A stretch of 64,000 bases of DNA from Albula goreensis. Its lineage: Eukaryota; Chordata; Actinopteri; Albuliformes; Albulidae. Below, one piece after another: positions 25,401 through 36,100 of this stretch (position 1 is the stretch's first letter; each line of letters begins with the position of its first letter). Below the pieces are notes generated by a model, which was not told the DNA's origin, made no database searches, and saw nothing but the letters and a program-made list of their open reading frames with translations. A program made the translations under genes and the position numbers. The DNA lies in contig CM040743.1 in NCBI GenBank assembly GCA_022829145.1, positions 33,002,841-33,066,840 on the forward strand, given 5' to 3'.

Positions 25401-26769
25401 AGGCTCATGAGGCAGTCATCCGGGGCCAGTATCCGGCCCCTGAGGAGACCCTCCAGTTTTTGGGTGCCCTGCGACTGCAGTACCTGCTGGGGGACTTCAG
25501 CACCCAGGCGGCTGTGCCCGAGATGGGCCAGCTGTACCCCATGGGCCGGCTCCGGGCCCGCATCAGCCAGTCCACCAGGACCTTCTCCTCGGCGGGGGCC
25601 GAGCGAGGGGAGCGAAAGAGGTCCAGCTTCCTGGAGGGAACCCTGCGGCGCAGCTTCCGCAGCGGCTCGGTCAGCCGCCAGCGACTGGAGGAGGAGAACA
25701 TGCTGGAGGCCTGGGTGAGGGAGGAGATCGCCGCCGCCCGTGCCAGCCTGCTGGATAAGTGGAAGAGGCTGCAGTCCATGAACCAGGAACAGGCCATGGT
25801 CAAGTACATGGCACTGGTCAAGGAGTGGCCTGGGTATGGCTCCACCCTCTTCAACGCGGAGGTGAGAGTTCCAGACTTCCATCTCTTCCTTTTTCACCGA
25901 TCCCCAACATTCCCCACCTCATCTTATCATCCTTTTTATGGCTTTGTCCATCTGTCCATCACCCTTGTGTGCTCTCCTTCTGTCAAACTCCATGTACACC
26001 TTCCTTTTCTATAATATATCTTCTATCCTTCTCCCCATGTCTTTTCCTTGTCTTTTTTCTTGAATATTGTACATAAAGCAAAAAGAAAATAAACCAAAAA
26101 GCAAAATGCTGGATGCAGATTTCGTTCAAAAGGGTAGCGTTCTCCAAGTAGGTAGAGAATGCAATGAAAATGAATGATGTGAATCTCCTCTGTCCTACAG
26201 TCTAAGGATGGGACCTTCCCCCAGGAGCTCTGGTTAGGGGTTAGCGCCGAGGCTGTCTCCCTGTACAAACGCGGGGAGCCCCGCCCACTGGAGGTCTTCC
26301 CCTATGAGCACATCCTGTCCTTTGGGGCACCATTGCCCAATGCATACAAGATCGCTGTAGAGGGTCGCGAGCTGCTTTTTGAGACCAGCTTGGTATGTGC
26401 ACCACACCCACTTCCACACCCCCCCCAATTCCCAAAATGACACAAGTCTTTATTTGGTAGTCACATCCTGCCAGTCACCTTTTTGAATATGCCTACCAAA
26501 TATGGATACAAACCTTACCTGCCACCATCTCACCCCCCAACCCCCACACCCCGCCCACCCACAACCACCATTACCACCCACAAACATTTAATGATTGTCA
26601 GTCTGGGAACATAAAAACTAAATTAAATAACCACTGTATCCTTCTGCTGTGCTCACAGGTGGTGGACATAGCCAAGCTTATGAAAGCATACATCAGCATG
26701 ATCGTCAAGAAGCGCTACAGCACCTCCCATTCCGTCAGTAGCCATGGCAGCCACTGCAGCAGTCGCTGA
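482..26769 (+). CDS. MYO10: MYO10, unconventional myosin-X, 3' partial (22 exons)
   Basis: Plus-end-directed actin motor that builds and travels along filopodia, carrying integrins and guidance receptors at its tail. The 22 exons total 4232 nt. With one missing base restored near 7005 they encode about 1410 residues, which matches the motor end to C-terminus of the roughly 2058-aa human protein as I remember it. Order: end of motor, three IQ motifs, charged helix/coiled coil, acidic PEST-like region, split PH1 with nested PH2, third PH, MyTH4, FERM. Every junction keeps phase. All introns are GT-AG except one GC-AG intron (11436-13659). Exon coordinates are in the segment entries below. The upstream motor exons lie outside the window. 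The gene is convergent with MARCHF11 on the opposite strand. The oddity is a 1-base frameshift in the large exon 6808-7679. Myosin-VII and -XV also have MyTH4-FERM tails but lack the triple PH block, so the identity is secure. Confidence 0.96.
1116..3729 (+). other. MYO10 intron (2.6 kb)
   Basis: AT-rich intron with no coding similarity seen. A short A/T microsatellite-like stretch of AATAAT-type repeats sits near 3415-3440. The last 24 bases before the acceptor (3706-3729) are open in the frame of the next exon and begin with ATG, noted as a possible alternative start in the findings. Confidence 0.6.
3730..4924 (+). CDS. MYO10: MYO10 segment: lever arm with three IQ motifs (exons 3730-3836, 4706-4924)
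   Basis: The segment starts [12 protein letters not shown], the motor exit helix. Three IQ-type calmodulin/light-chain sites follow: [20 protein letters not shown] (split by the intron), then one around [15 protein letters not shown], then one around [14 protein letters not shown]. Three IQs is the normal myosin-X number. The second exon runs into an Arg/Glu-rich stretch ([12 protein letters not shown]) that starts the single-alpha-helix extension. Phases 2 and 2 join cleanly to the next exon. Confidence 0.95.
4925..6266 (+). other. MYO10 intron (1.3 kb)
   Basis: Non-coding between the IQ exon and a 40-nt exon. Mostly AT-rich, with a more GC-rich part at about 6100-6240 before the pyrimidine tract. 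I see no conserved reading frame. Confidence 0.5.
6267..7679 (+). CDS. MYO10: MYO10 segment: helical neck, coiled coil and PEST region, with frameshift (exons 6267-6306, 6808-7679)
   Basis: A 40-nt exon ([13 protein letters not shown]) is followed by an 872-nt exon. The first part is charged helix and anti-parallel coiled coil ([20 protein letters not shown], then LSLTEA). The frame then breaks at about 7005. The downstream frame reads [19 protein letters not shown] and [15 protein letters not shown], as expected for myosin-X. Next comes an acidic Ser/Asp/Pro-rich PEST-like stretch ([18 protein letters not shown]) with a proline cluster [11 protein letters not shown] at about 7372-7404. The exon ends GAQSS at a CA|GTGAGT donor. 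Its length is one base short of a whole number of codons, which agrees with a 1-nt deletion. An intron cannot explain the shift, because homology is continuous on both sides. Confidence 0.93.
8363..16643 (+). CDS. MYO10: MYO10 segment: PH domain block (8 exons)
   Basis: Exons: 8363-8483, 10169-10412, 11340-11435, 13660-13753, 14021-14076, 14760-14902, 15453-15644, 16486-16643. They encode PH1 N-terminal half ([19 protein letters not shown]), nested PH2 ([25 protein letters not shown]), PH1 C-terminal half ([19 protein letters not shown]) and a third PH ([20 protein letters not shown]). In the family, PH2 binds PI(3,4,5)P3 and recruits myosin-X to membrane; its basic Lys/Arg cluster is present here. 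The exon ending at 11435 is followed by GCAAGT, a GC-type donor in strong consensus context. Phases are consistent across all eight exons. Confidence 0.95.
8663..8691. repeat. Perfect 12-bp inverted repeat (hairpin), 5-base loop
   Basis: TGACATTTCAAT, loop CATAT, ATTGAAATGTCA, in a MYO10 intron. Confidence 0.75.
9640..10168 (+). repeat. Pyrimidine-rich low-complexity tract
   Basis: About 530 bases dominated by C and T on the + strand, ending at the acceptor of the exon at 10169. It is far longer than an ordinary splice polypyrimidine tract. Confidence 0.7.
12535..12565. repeat. GT microsatellite
   Basis: Imperfect GT run in a MYO10 intron. Confidence 0.8.
13411..13440. repeat. CT microsatellite
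   Basis: CT run with a short T interruption, in the MYO10 intron before exon 13660. Confidence 0.8.
15732..15789 (-). repeat. 58-bp inverted repeat, copy 1 (MYO10 intron)
   Basis: Its reverse complement matches 17273-17330 at 56 of 58 positions, including GCTAGCTCTCTCCTGCAGCA. The flanks are not similar. It may be a small dispersed element or a local inverted duplication. Confidence 0.8.
16397..16446. repeat. TC microsatellite
   Basis: TC run of about 50 bases with few interruptions, shortly before the MYO10 acceptor at 16485. Confidence 0.85.
17221..17382 (+). repeat. 47-bp direct repeat pair flanking the 58-bp element
   Basis: 17221-17267 and 17336-17382 both read ATGATATTGTGCATGTTCAA followed by GGTTGTTCCAGGCCT. 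They match at 43 of 47 positions with no gap, at an offset of 115 bases. Confidence 0.8.
17273..17330 (+). repeat. 58-bp inverted repeat, copy 2 (MYO10 intron)
   Basis: Partner of 15732-15789, in the opposite orientation and two introns downstream. It lies between the two 47-bp direct repeats at 17221-17267 and 17336-17382. Confidence 0.8.
17455..22259 (+). CDS. MYO10: MYO10 segment: MyTH4 domain (exons 17455-17578, 18211-18508, 22052-22259)
   Basis: Encodes [20 protein letters not shown], the linker [19 protein letters not shown], and the MyTH4 core ([49 protein letters not shown]), then the start of the FERM F1 lobe ([19 protein letters not shown]). In the family, MyTH4 binds microtubules and forms one supramodule with FERM. 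The 3.5-kb intron 18509-22051 is the longest in the visible part of the gene. Confidence 0.95.
18509..22051 (+). other. MYO10 intron (3.5 kb)
   Basis: Long AT-rich intron between the main MyTH4 exon and the next exon. I found no exon, RNA gene or recognisable transposon in it. Unaided reading could miss a conserved non-coding element. Confidence 0.5.
23661..26769 (+). CDS. MYO10: MYO10 segment: FERM domain and C-terminus (exons 23661-23797, 24359-24479, 25403-25861, 26201-26392, 26659-26769)
   Basis: FERM lobes F1-F3: [57 protein letters not shown], a basic Ser/Arg loop ([18 protein letters not shown]), then [20 protein letters not shown] and [15 protein letters not shown]. In the family this domain binds beta-integrin tails and DCC/neogenin. 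The protein ends in a Ser/His-rich tail ([10 protein letters not shown]) with TGA at 26767-26769. All five exons keep phase. Confidence 0.95.
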
Positions 26770-27955
26770 AGCGCGACCTTTAACCTCGATCCTCGGGACT
26801 CTGATAAAATGGGAACTGCAATCGCACAGCCATGTCCGGGGTTTCCTCTCCATTCCAGCCTGCCAACCAATGAAAGACTTAAACTGGTGGCCAAGGCCGA
26901 ACTCGCAAAAAACACATTGTCAACTCTCTTTGCCTTTCAAATGGTGACATTGAAAACAGTAAGGGCTGTGTTTTGAGACGAAGCAGGCAGCAGTAAGCCC
27001 TTTAGCATTTCTTAACATGCTGTAACGAGCATAATCAGGGTCTAAGAGATGGATTATAAATGTCATTGTTGCTGTGACCCGCTTGCGTTTATGTGCGGCG
27101 AAGCTCTGTTTTTAAGATTGATGACGCCTTTAATCAGTGCGGTTTCCTTCACCGAAAAATACGCAGGGGTGTCACGCTCTGAAGAGGCCATTATCCCCAC
27201 CGTGATGTGTGCCGCGTGACGGACATCGACCGGTCTGATTTCAAGTCACATCTTTTAAGGACAAACAATGCCGTAGAAACAAGGTCCGCAATTCTCAGAA
27301 GCTTTAGTTATCTGCGTGGCAAATGTGGACGGACAGTTGGCCTCGAGGTAGCCATCGCTAAAGTGCCTTATTTTGATAAAGTCCAAATGTTGATTACCCA
27401 GCACTTCTACCTTTGACGCAAAAAAATATACAAATATATTTTATGTAAACAAACAGCATTCCTTGCTGCTCATCTTATTCATTCAGTAAGGTGATTCTAT
27501 GGTTCCCTCTTCCCAGCTAGGATGTAACATTTTTTCAATGTTGGTATGACGTCACAGTAGTCAGCTGGGTCCCCATTTACCATCAATTTACCGGAACGCC
27601 GCAGGCGGCCTTCCACTCGGAGGTTGCCGATATTGTGCCTTTGTTTTTATGTATAATATGTAAACTTGTACTTGCTCATCCTTGTTGTTTTTCAAATATA
27701 ATGTGCAATGTTTTATATCATCGAATGGCTGTACATTTTTTACACAGAAATTCTAGCCTTCTATTTTACTGGACTGTGAGACAAGGCGATGTTTGACTGT
27801 TTATTCTCCTTCCAACTTCAAACACTTACAGAAGAAACAACATCAGCATTGTATTGTAAATGAACATGGTGTTTCTTTTATTATTTTGTATTAGCTATGT
27901 TATTCATTGAAACATGTTCCTAATAAGCCATTAAAGACATATTTATCTGATGTTT
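26770..27955 (+). other. MYO10: MYO10 3' untranslated region
   Basis: Runs from the stop codon at 26767-26769 to a likely cleavage site about 20 bases after an ATTAAA signal at 27930-27935. A GT-rich stretch (TGTTTGTGTTGG) follows the signal, as expected of a downstream element. The region is increasingly AT-rich and contains no coding similarity. The end point is inferred from the signal alone. Confidence 0.55.
27930..27935 (+). terminator. Candidate poly(A) signal for MYO10
   Basis: ATTAAA, the commonest variant of AATAAA, about 1.16 kb after the MYO10 stop, followed 20-25 bases later by a GT-rich element. No cDNA evidence is available here. Confidence 0.5.
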
Positions 27956-30900
27956 GTGTTGGTCTTATTTCTGTTATTTAACAGACGCATAAGTATGATG
28001 GGGCCAGAATTACGTTAATGACACTTATCACCTACAATAATGGGATCTTCACTGGGCCATGCAAAAGAGGCCCATTAGAAGCCAAAACAACACAAAAGTT
28101 CTATTAGAAACGAGGAAACAGCTTTGTGTCTTGTGATTCATTTTCAGATCAACTGAAATGTTGATTAAATTTTGATTTATTCAATACTATGACACACTGC
28201 CCTGACTAAAATTGTGTGAATTAACTCCTCAGTTTCTGAGTTATCTCCTCCATTAAAGCCATAAGTCAGCAAATGATGTGAAACATATAACACTGACCCC
28301 AATGTAACTACCATTATCAGTTACATTATATCATATTGAGATAAATGCTTTTCAAATAAAGAATCCTTAAAAGCCCAAAAAGCCAATGGGCAATCAGTCT
28401 GTGCGAAATCTGGCAGAATTATAATGGTAACAAGCACCCTGATGAGAACACTATAAGACAGACTTCTTTCATGCTTTTTCACAAAACATCATGCAGTCAT
28501 CTATTGTTGGACCTCATGAGTCACCCACAGAGGAGTTCAAATGAGAAACATATTTTCTAAGGAGAATGACTTGAGCCCTGTTGATTTTGTATGAATGAGC
28601 TCCTGAAGCAAGTACCACCCTGCTAATGTCTTACCTTTGTAATGAGATCAGGCTACCACATTTGTCAAAGAAATTATGATTCCCCTTAGTTTTCATTCAT
28701 TCATGGCGGCAAATGCCGGTTAAAATTGTCGCATGGATGCTTGCTTGAAAGCAACAAAATTCGGAGTCTATTTTATCGCTGTTTTTTCTCATCTACCCCA
28801 TTTTTTTCCTACATGAAATGGGGAGAAAATTCTGGCACTGTCTGACTGCTGCAACATCCTGCAATAATTTGGGAGGGAGAGGCAATGTCCACTGGGAATC
28901 TTGACCATTCTGCACTGGAACAGACAAGCCGGACTGTAAGACCGATCGCTGCAATTAACATGTTTAAATTTTTTTCTGAGTTATTGAGGTCTAGTCTTGT
29001 GTGAAGCCATAGACGAACATAAATCCTGTACTTGACAAATGTGTTCAGAAGTGGTATTGGTGGCGCAGCAGCGTTTTAAGGACTATCAGTACCATTTTGC
29101 AATGAATATAGGATAATTAAGGGAAGGCAATAACGTTATATTGCCTTCCCTTAATTCTCAAAATTACACGTTATTGTGGAAATAATGTGCACCTTCAAAC
29201 TGGGGAAAAATTCTCCCAGGAAGGAATACACATCTTGCTGATTTCTTATTGCCATTGATAGACAGGCATTCTTTTTTTTTTCTTGACCAGAATGTGACCT
29301 TGTGAGATATATATAAGAAAATCTACCACAGAATCCAATGAAGCATGGAAGGGGTCAAGTGAGCAGCGCTGTTGCTGATCTGCAGGATTCTCTGCACTTT
29401 AAGATGCTCTTGAAGTATTAAAATGATAATATCGGCGAGCTTAGTGTGCAATGTTACGTTTTTGACCGTGAACTTTTCATCCCTCATTTGTTTAAGCTTT
29501 TGTGAGCAGGCAAGCAAGGAGCAACCAGAGGCGTTTTGGAATCCTGTCCCCCCATTCAAATCGAATGGCAGCCACACCACTGTTAGGGAGAAGGATGTTT
29601 TTAGATGAAAAATACCTGACAGTTAAATTACTAAGAGGAAGCTTTCTCACCAGTTCTCTCCACATGACCGCTGTTCCTCTCGTTTAGGTCCTCCGCACTC
29701 CCTGAATCACTCTCTCCGGGCCCTTTCTCACTCACACCAATATGGCCAAACTGTCCTCCCTGTTATTGATAGGATGTCTGACTGCATGAATCAAACGTGA
29801 TGTCTCCTAAAAGAGAAGCAAGTTAATGTCTGTGTGAAAAATACTGCAAACAGTCATATTTTACTTTTATGTGGTGGACACAGTTTTCATCAAACAGCTC
29901 CAGAGCTCATTGCACTGTCAGGCCTGCTCAGATCAGCTGGTGAGCTGAACTGTATTTCAAGTGCAGGTGGTTCTTTGAAGTGATCTTCTCGAGGAATAAA
30001 TCTTTCTTCTGTAGATTTTTTTTTCTCTGCAGGAGTGGAGTTCTCAAAACACGCTCAAACTTGTTGATTCATAAAACTATCTGTTTTTTTTTTTTTTTAA
30101 GAAGACAGTTGAAGTGTTTGTAATTTCATAAATGAGTTTGAAAAGGAAGCAGAATCATCTTTGTGTCATTGGAATCAACAGCCTTACCTAGAAAATACAG
30201 ATCTATCATGGCAGTTCAAGAAAATGCACCCAAACCACCCTAAAATCATATTTCTTGTTTTATAGACTTTTCCAAAGGGCGAGGATTCTGGAAACATTGG
30301 TAGGTTTAATTGGCAACACCATTTCACTGAAGAGGTTACTTCCACTAGACGGACAAGCATTTTGATTGGATTTAAAGTACAACTGGTACTCTTTGCGGGG
30401 TGCAGCCAGGACTTAGGAGGTCAGGGTAGGTCCCAGCGTTTACATTTGTCCAGAACTAAATAGGTTTCAGTATTATCTGATGTGTAAGTACTTAGTTGGC
30501 ATCCCAGAGGACCAATGAGACAGTAGTAACTGATACACCAATATATTTATCCCGTGTTTTCCTTATTGTGAATGATATGAATGAGCAGCTTATGGGGATG
30601 ATCTGACAGCAGTTATTTGCTTGAATGATTTCAATCCCTCCCTGTTCTTTGTGTGAACACAAACAGACAGCTATGACCAGCTGGACCGCGGCCCGAGAGG
30701 GCCGGAGTCACATTCTTTATCTTGAGCTCAGCTTTCTTTCGTTTGCTAGGCTGAGAGAAAGAAAATGGAAAATGGTTTCAATTCCACGAGCATCAATCTC
30801 ACTGAGTGAGACGCGCTCGGAAGTCCTCATGTTTCAACATAGATTCTGAGCTCCGCAGGAGATACCATCAAATGATGTGCATTTGAACTATGTTGACTCA

Positions 30901-33138
30901 GAAAACCCAATTTCCTATTCCTTTATCTCATTATTTTTAGAGGGAGTGGATCTGGTCCATTTCATCCATACTTAATTACTGAAATTAAGAAACCTTTATC
31001 TAGCAATAGAAGCCCGGAAACCTTACCCATCTCATGTTTGGAGTTGCAGATTAGACATTTAATCTAAAGTAACACTGCAGTGACACTGCAGCTTCCATAT
31101 GCTGGGACACATTCTAAGTTCTCATCGATGAAATACAAGTCCTAATTAGTGTACAGCATTACAGGCGTCAGGTCGACAACATCTCTGTCAAAGAGAGGTG
31201 ATAGAAGGGAATTGAATTATGCTCTCAGAGAGACAAGAGTAGTGCTACAAAGACAGCCAGCAAGGAATTCACCAGTACCACATAAAAGATGATCTAACTG
31301 AAGTTCTGTAAAATGTAGGGGTAGCTGTCATATTGATAAATAAATCGCTACCTATACTGTAAGTATGATTTTTTTTTGGTTAGTAATCAGCTAAACTGTG
31401 AGAAGGTTGCAAATGTTACACACATTCAACTTAACAGTGAAAAATAAATTATTAGTGAACTTATGGTATGTCCGTTGTCTTGATCATGCATTGCTACTCG
31501 TTAATGTAATCATGTCCTCACCATCCTTTACTGAATTTTGAGAATTTTTACTCTGCACTTCAGTTTAATGGTGCACAAAAGTCTCAGAAAATTCAAAATG
31601 CTTAGTTAAAATATCATAATAGTAACTGTTTTACCAACTATTTATTCAAGTGTGGCCTACCAAGTAATACATAGAAGGGAAAATTCTTGTATGTATTCCA
31701 CCATTGTACTAAGGTGTTGTCGAAATATTCAATTTTAAATTACAGTGGGTCTGGAATCTGAATCTGGAATATTTTCTATATGTGTGGAAGCATACAGAAT
31801 ATTTCTCAGGTGTAATTTATTTAATCATTACAAATATGAATTGATCATGAATTACAAAGGTTATCCATAAATAATAAATGAATGGCTTTCGCTCAATGTT
31901 AAACGTTTAACTGTAAAATAAGTGCATATCAGAATGCTGGAGTATGATGTGCAATTTACACGCTTTTGTAAGACGTAGCTCACTGTGATTGGTGGTGCTC
32001 ATGAGGGCATTGTACTGAACAACCAATGAACAGCTAACTTTCTCGTTTACCAGAGCCAAAAAAAAACCCAAAATGTTTTCCAGTAGGATAACCTGTTGCA
32101 GTATAAACTTGCAATGCTAAACTTGTTCCCCTGATTTTTAATAAATAAGAACCAGTGACCCTGTGTGGTTAAGTGACAAAAATGATCATTCTGAGATCAG
32201 CGGTTTATGTGACTGGAGGCATGTGATTTTATGGGACACACTCCAAACAATGCTCCCTGAAGCATTAATATGGATAAATATCTCCCGTTTTAAGTAGGAT
32301 TTATGTTTTTTTTTTTCTTATCTTAGCATAGCATTTAATTTCAGTAATCAAAATTTGTGATAAAGTATAGGAAAAGGTGGATTGTAACAGATTTGGTTTG
32401 CATTCAAACCTAGCTGATTCAATCTACTACAACATGCTAACCCCTGGCAAGCCACATACTGCTGTGGCATAATATGATTTTTTTGTATTTATGCTTTAAA
32501 AATAACGCAATGTACTTTTCCAAAAACTACTTGAGTCAAATTCATTTCTAACTTTTTAATGTGCCTTCAAGGCTAAAAGATTTGCAGTAGATTGAATTGA
32601 TGTATTGAACTGTAGTGTATTACATGGTCTGTGAGGTTTAGACAGATTCAAAACTGGACCTCTGGACTTTGCTGGAATACTGTCAAGTTACTTCCTTGCA
32701 GTGAAGTGCAAGAGTCCGTGTGTTATGGTACCTTATTCTCTATGAAGTATCAAGGGGAATATAGTGTGAATGGAACACTGTCAGACAGAGTCTCTCTTCT
32801 ATGAATGATAGTAACAGTGCCTGACTTAAACGATCCACTCTTGAAAAAGAAAGACACTGTACCTCAGTTGTCCTTGTACTAATAACATTCATTGCATTTG
32901 TTAGTCAAAAAGAGTCTTACATTCAATGGCCATACAAAAAGAGCATCATACTTCAGTAGAAAACCATATTCCTATGGATACCCTTCATTCATCGTCCTGT
33001 CCGGAGCCACCTGAAATGCTACATAATCACCACGGCACTGCGGCGCCATATATTATGCTGGGCCTTGGCGTGGAATCTGGACCCTGCCACCTCTCTAGGA
33101 GTAGGGGCCGACTGGAGTCCGTCACAGTGGAGAGCGGC
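27956..33138. other. Intergenic region between convergent MYO10 and MARCHF11
   Basis: AT-rich DNA between two genes facing each other tail to tail. The right part must include the MARCHF11 3'UTR, whose end I cannot place because several AATAAA/ATTAAA words occur on the - strand. A perfect hairpin lies at 29115-29156. No further exons, RNA genes or known mobile elements were recognised. Confidence 0.5.
29115..29156. repeat. Perfect 18-bp inverted repeat (hairpin), 6-base loop
   Basis: AATTAAGGGAAGGCAATA, loop ACGTTA, then its exact reverse complement. It lies in the MYO10-MARCHF11 intergenic region. Confidence 0.85.
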
Positions 33139-36100
33139 CTACACGGAGGTCACGCGGATGACCACCTCCCCCGACCTGCTCCGCTCACCGGGTTCCCGCC
33201 GCGTGGCAAGCTGGGCGCAGAGACACAGGAGGGAGCAGCCTCTCTGACACAAGGACGACCGGGCACCCAGCTGGGTGGGGTCCAGGGGACCGCCGGGCCG
33301 CAGGGAGGCCAGCGGCAGCCACAGCGTCCGGCCAGCCGTCGACTCCCCACCGCTACTGCTCTCCTCCACGTCGGCGGCCTTGTCGTAGTTCTGCACGTCC
33401 CAGTGCAGGTTGACCGCCCGCCAGCGCTTAAAGACGTTGTGTACAGCCGCTCCCTCGTGGCAGATCAGACCTGCGAAATTACAGGCCATAATTTCCTCTC
33501 TCATAGTGGTGAAGTGTTGGTCTCAACAACATACAATCTGTCCACAATGACTAAGGCAGGGGAAACGCTTGTCTTAAATGCCTGAAAATCCCATCATATT
33601 TCACGATAATACAATCAAAGAATTAAATGAACCAGACAAAGCATATCCCAAGATGCACTACTTGGCAAGAGGACCATTTATCGAAAACCAAAGCAGCTTG
33701 TATTTAACTTTCACCCATTTACACCATGGTTTATATTTTCATGTAAGTTTAAATTCAAATACAACATTAATCTTTAGGAATTAAACAGTGGCTAAACCTT
33801 AAATATTGCACCAAAAGGACTCTGGACACTGACTGAATCTCCTTGTGATGTCATTTTAGGTATAGACCTGCACTGTGAATGATGCAGAAAAATGAGAATG
33901 CCATTAGACTGATAGAAGTTGAGGCTTGTGATAGGGGCTGTAATGGAGGCTACAAAGCACATAACCTCCATAAACCTGTTTGTCATTGTTTTATGAGATC
34001 AGATTACTTTAGTAGATTTTAAATGGGCCCATTGAAATAAGAATGACCGTACCATCTGTATGTCATCTGTACTGTAATCATCTGAAGATGATTCGTTTAA
34101 GCGAACCGCTTCAGTTGAACTGCTTCAATTATAACAAAAATGTAAAAAGTCAAGATTCATCTCCCATCACTTATTTCAATCAAAATAATGTATAAAAATT
34201 ATATCAATTGAATTAATTTCTTTGTAATAATTATACTTATTTAAAATTAAAACAGATGTTATGCTTTCAAGCCTCCATTAGCCATTTAGCAACTGGCATC
34301 TTACCAATGCACACTAGGTCCATGAAGCCATACATGCCGTAACAGATCTGGAAGAGCGTGTCCCTGCGCTGCCACACGGCATTGGGACTGAAGGCAGACC
34401 ACAGCAGCCAGGTGACGCTGGCCACCAGGAAGAGGGAGCCCAGGAACACAGCGATGATCTGCACCTTCTCCACTAACGTGATGGTGATAGCCTGCCACTG
34501 GAAGGAGAATGGGGTGAACAGTCACGTTAATGCGGAGCTACACTGACACAACAGTAAGATAAGCTCCACCCATCCTCAACCTCACCGGCACAATATGGAG
34601 ATGAGCTCTGCCCCCACAATGAACTGTAGTGAAATAACAATGAGGTTGACTCCACCAACCCTGAACAACCTTGAGACATCAGTGGAGTAAGCTCCATCCA
34701 CCCTGGAATACACCAAGACAGCAATGAAATAAGCACCACCCATCTTGAAATGAAATGGGATATTGGTAAGTAAGCGGGCTACATATTTTTAAAAACTGCA
34801 GCCAGCTAATACACAAACCTATTACTTAGGTAACTACGGGCTCACTCAAAATTTATTTAGCCTGAGAGGGAATGCTGTCCACTAGGCGTATGCAATAGCT
34901 ACGACTATAACCATACAATAGGTCATTGGTTCCCAAACTCAGGAGCCAATTCCAGTATATATCAAGCAAAGGACGGTAAATCGCCCTGGACAGGTTGTCA
35001 GTCCATTCCAGGGCCAGACAGATGACCACTTACGCACACGCACGCACGCATGCACACACACACACACACACTTGTGTTAACCTGCATGTCTCTGCATGTC
35101 AGAGCCAGGCAATGGAGGGAATCGAACCTTGGTCCTGCATGTAAGTTACACAAAATTACTCTTGATGTGCTCATCAGCAAAAATAATGGGCCGATTGTTG
35201 CAATCTTTAGCAGTGGCTAGCAAAGCTATTCTGGCACTATGTAAAAATGAGTTAACACCACCAGCTCATTAATATTCATAGACATATGTGATTTAGGATG
35301 GTACTCCTTCGAAAAAACCTTTTTGAGAACAGAGCAACTCTCTTTTTAAAAACCACTGAAATACTTAGTCTGCACAAGGCAAAGATGGTAATTGCCAATG
35401 AAATTTAGATGAATGATATTAAGAAATGCAATTGGTAGAAAGGGGTAAATGTTTGAATATCAAATTAGTTGTGATACATTTCCATTTCCATCCTCTATGT
35501 GAGAACATTGTAGGCCTGAGTGTTTTAACAATAGGGAAATCAATGTAATATCAGTAGAGTGATCACACTACTCTATTATACTCTCAAGCACCTTGAGCTG
35601 AGAAAACTCGCATCCTTCCTGAATGAGATCCAGCTTACGCTGAGATAAGCCGCACCCGTCATGGACTACCCTAAAACAATCAGAGATGCTCCTCTTTCCT
35701 CCGAAAAAAATATGAGAGAACACCGTGAGCACTGTTATTTACAACGCAGCCAGAGAAAAAGAGACATCATGCTGTAAAATTAAAATCAGTTCCACCTACA
35801 TTGTATCACACTGGGACAACACTGACATTGGATCTGCACACACTGGGTAGTACTGAGTAAACACTGAGGCTAGCCTTATCCAGAAGTCTCGATAAGCATG
35901 TGATAGCATGGAACTATATCAAGCCAAAACTGAGATCAGTACTCATCAGCACCTGAGCTGAGCTGAGGTAACAATGAGCTTTTCATGCAGACATGAACAC
36001 CTGAGACACACTAAGACATCACTTAGGGTCCTCTGGATTCTGTTAAAGCATCTAGGTGTAATGTTGAGATGTCACCCGGACCAGCTCCATCCATCGCACA

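Noticed and set aside
25295..25897. 200-codon - strand frame
   Set aside because: Antisense of the MYO10 FERM exon 25403-25861.
32926..33585. 219-codon open frame on the + strand
   Set aside because: It lies antisense to the MARCHF11 last exon and its GC-rich complement. No family similarity; the - strand frame is clearly the real one.
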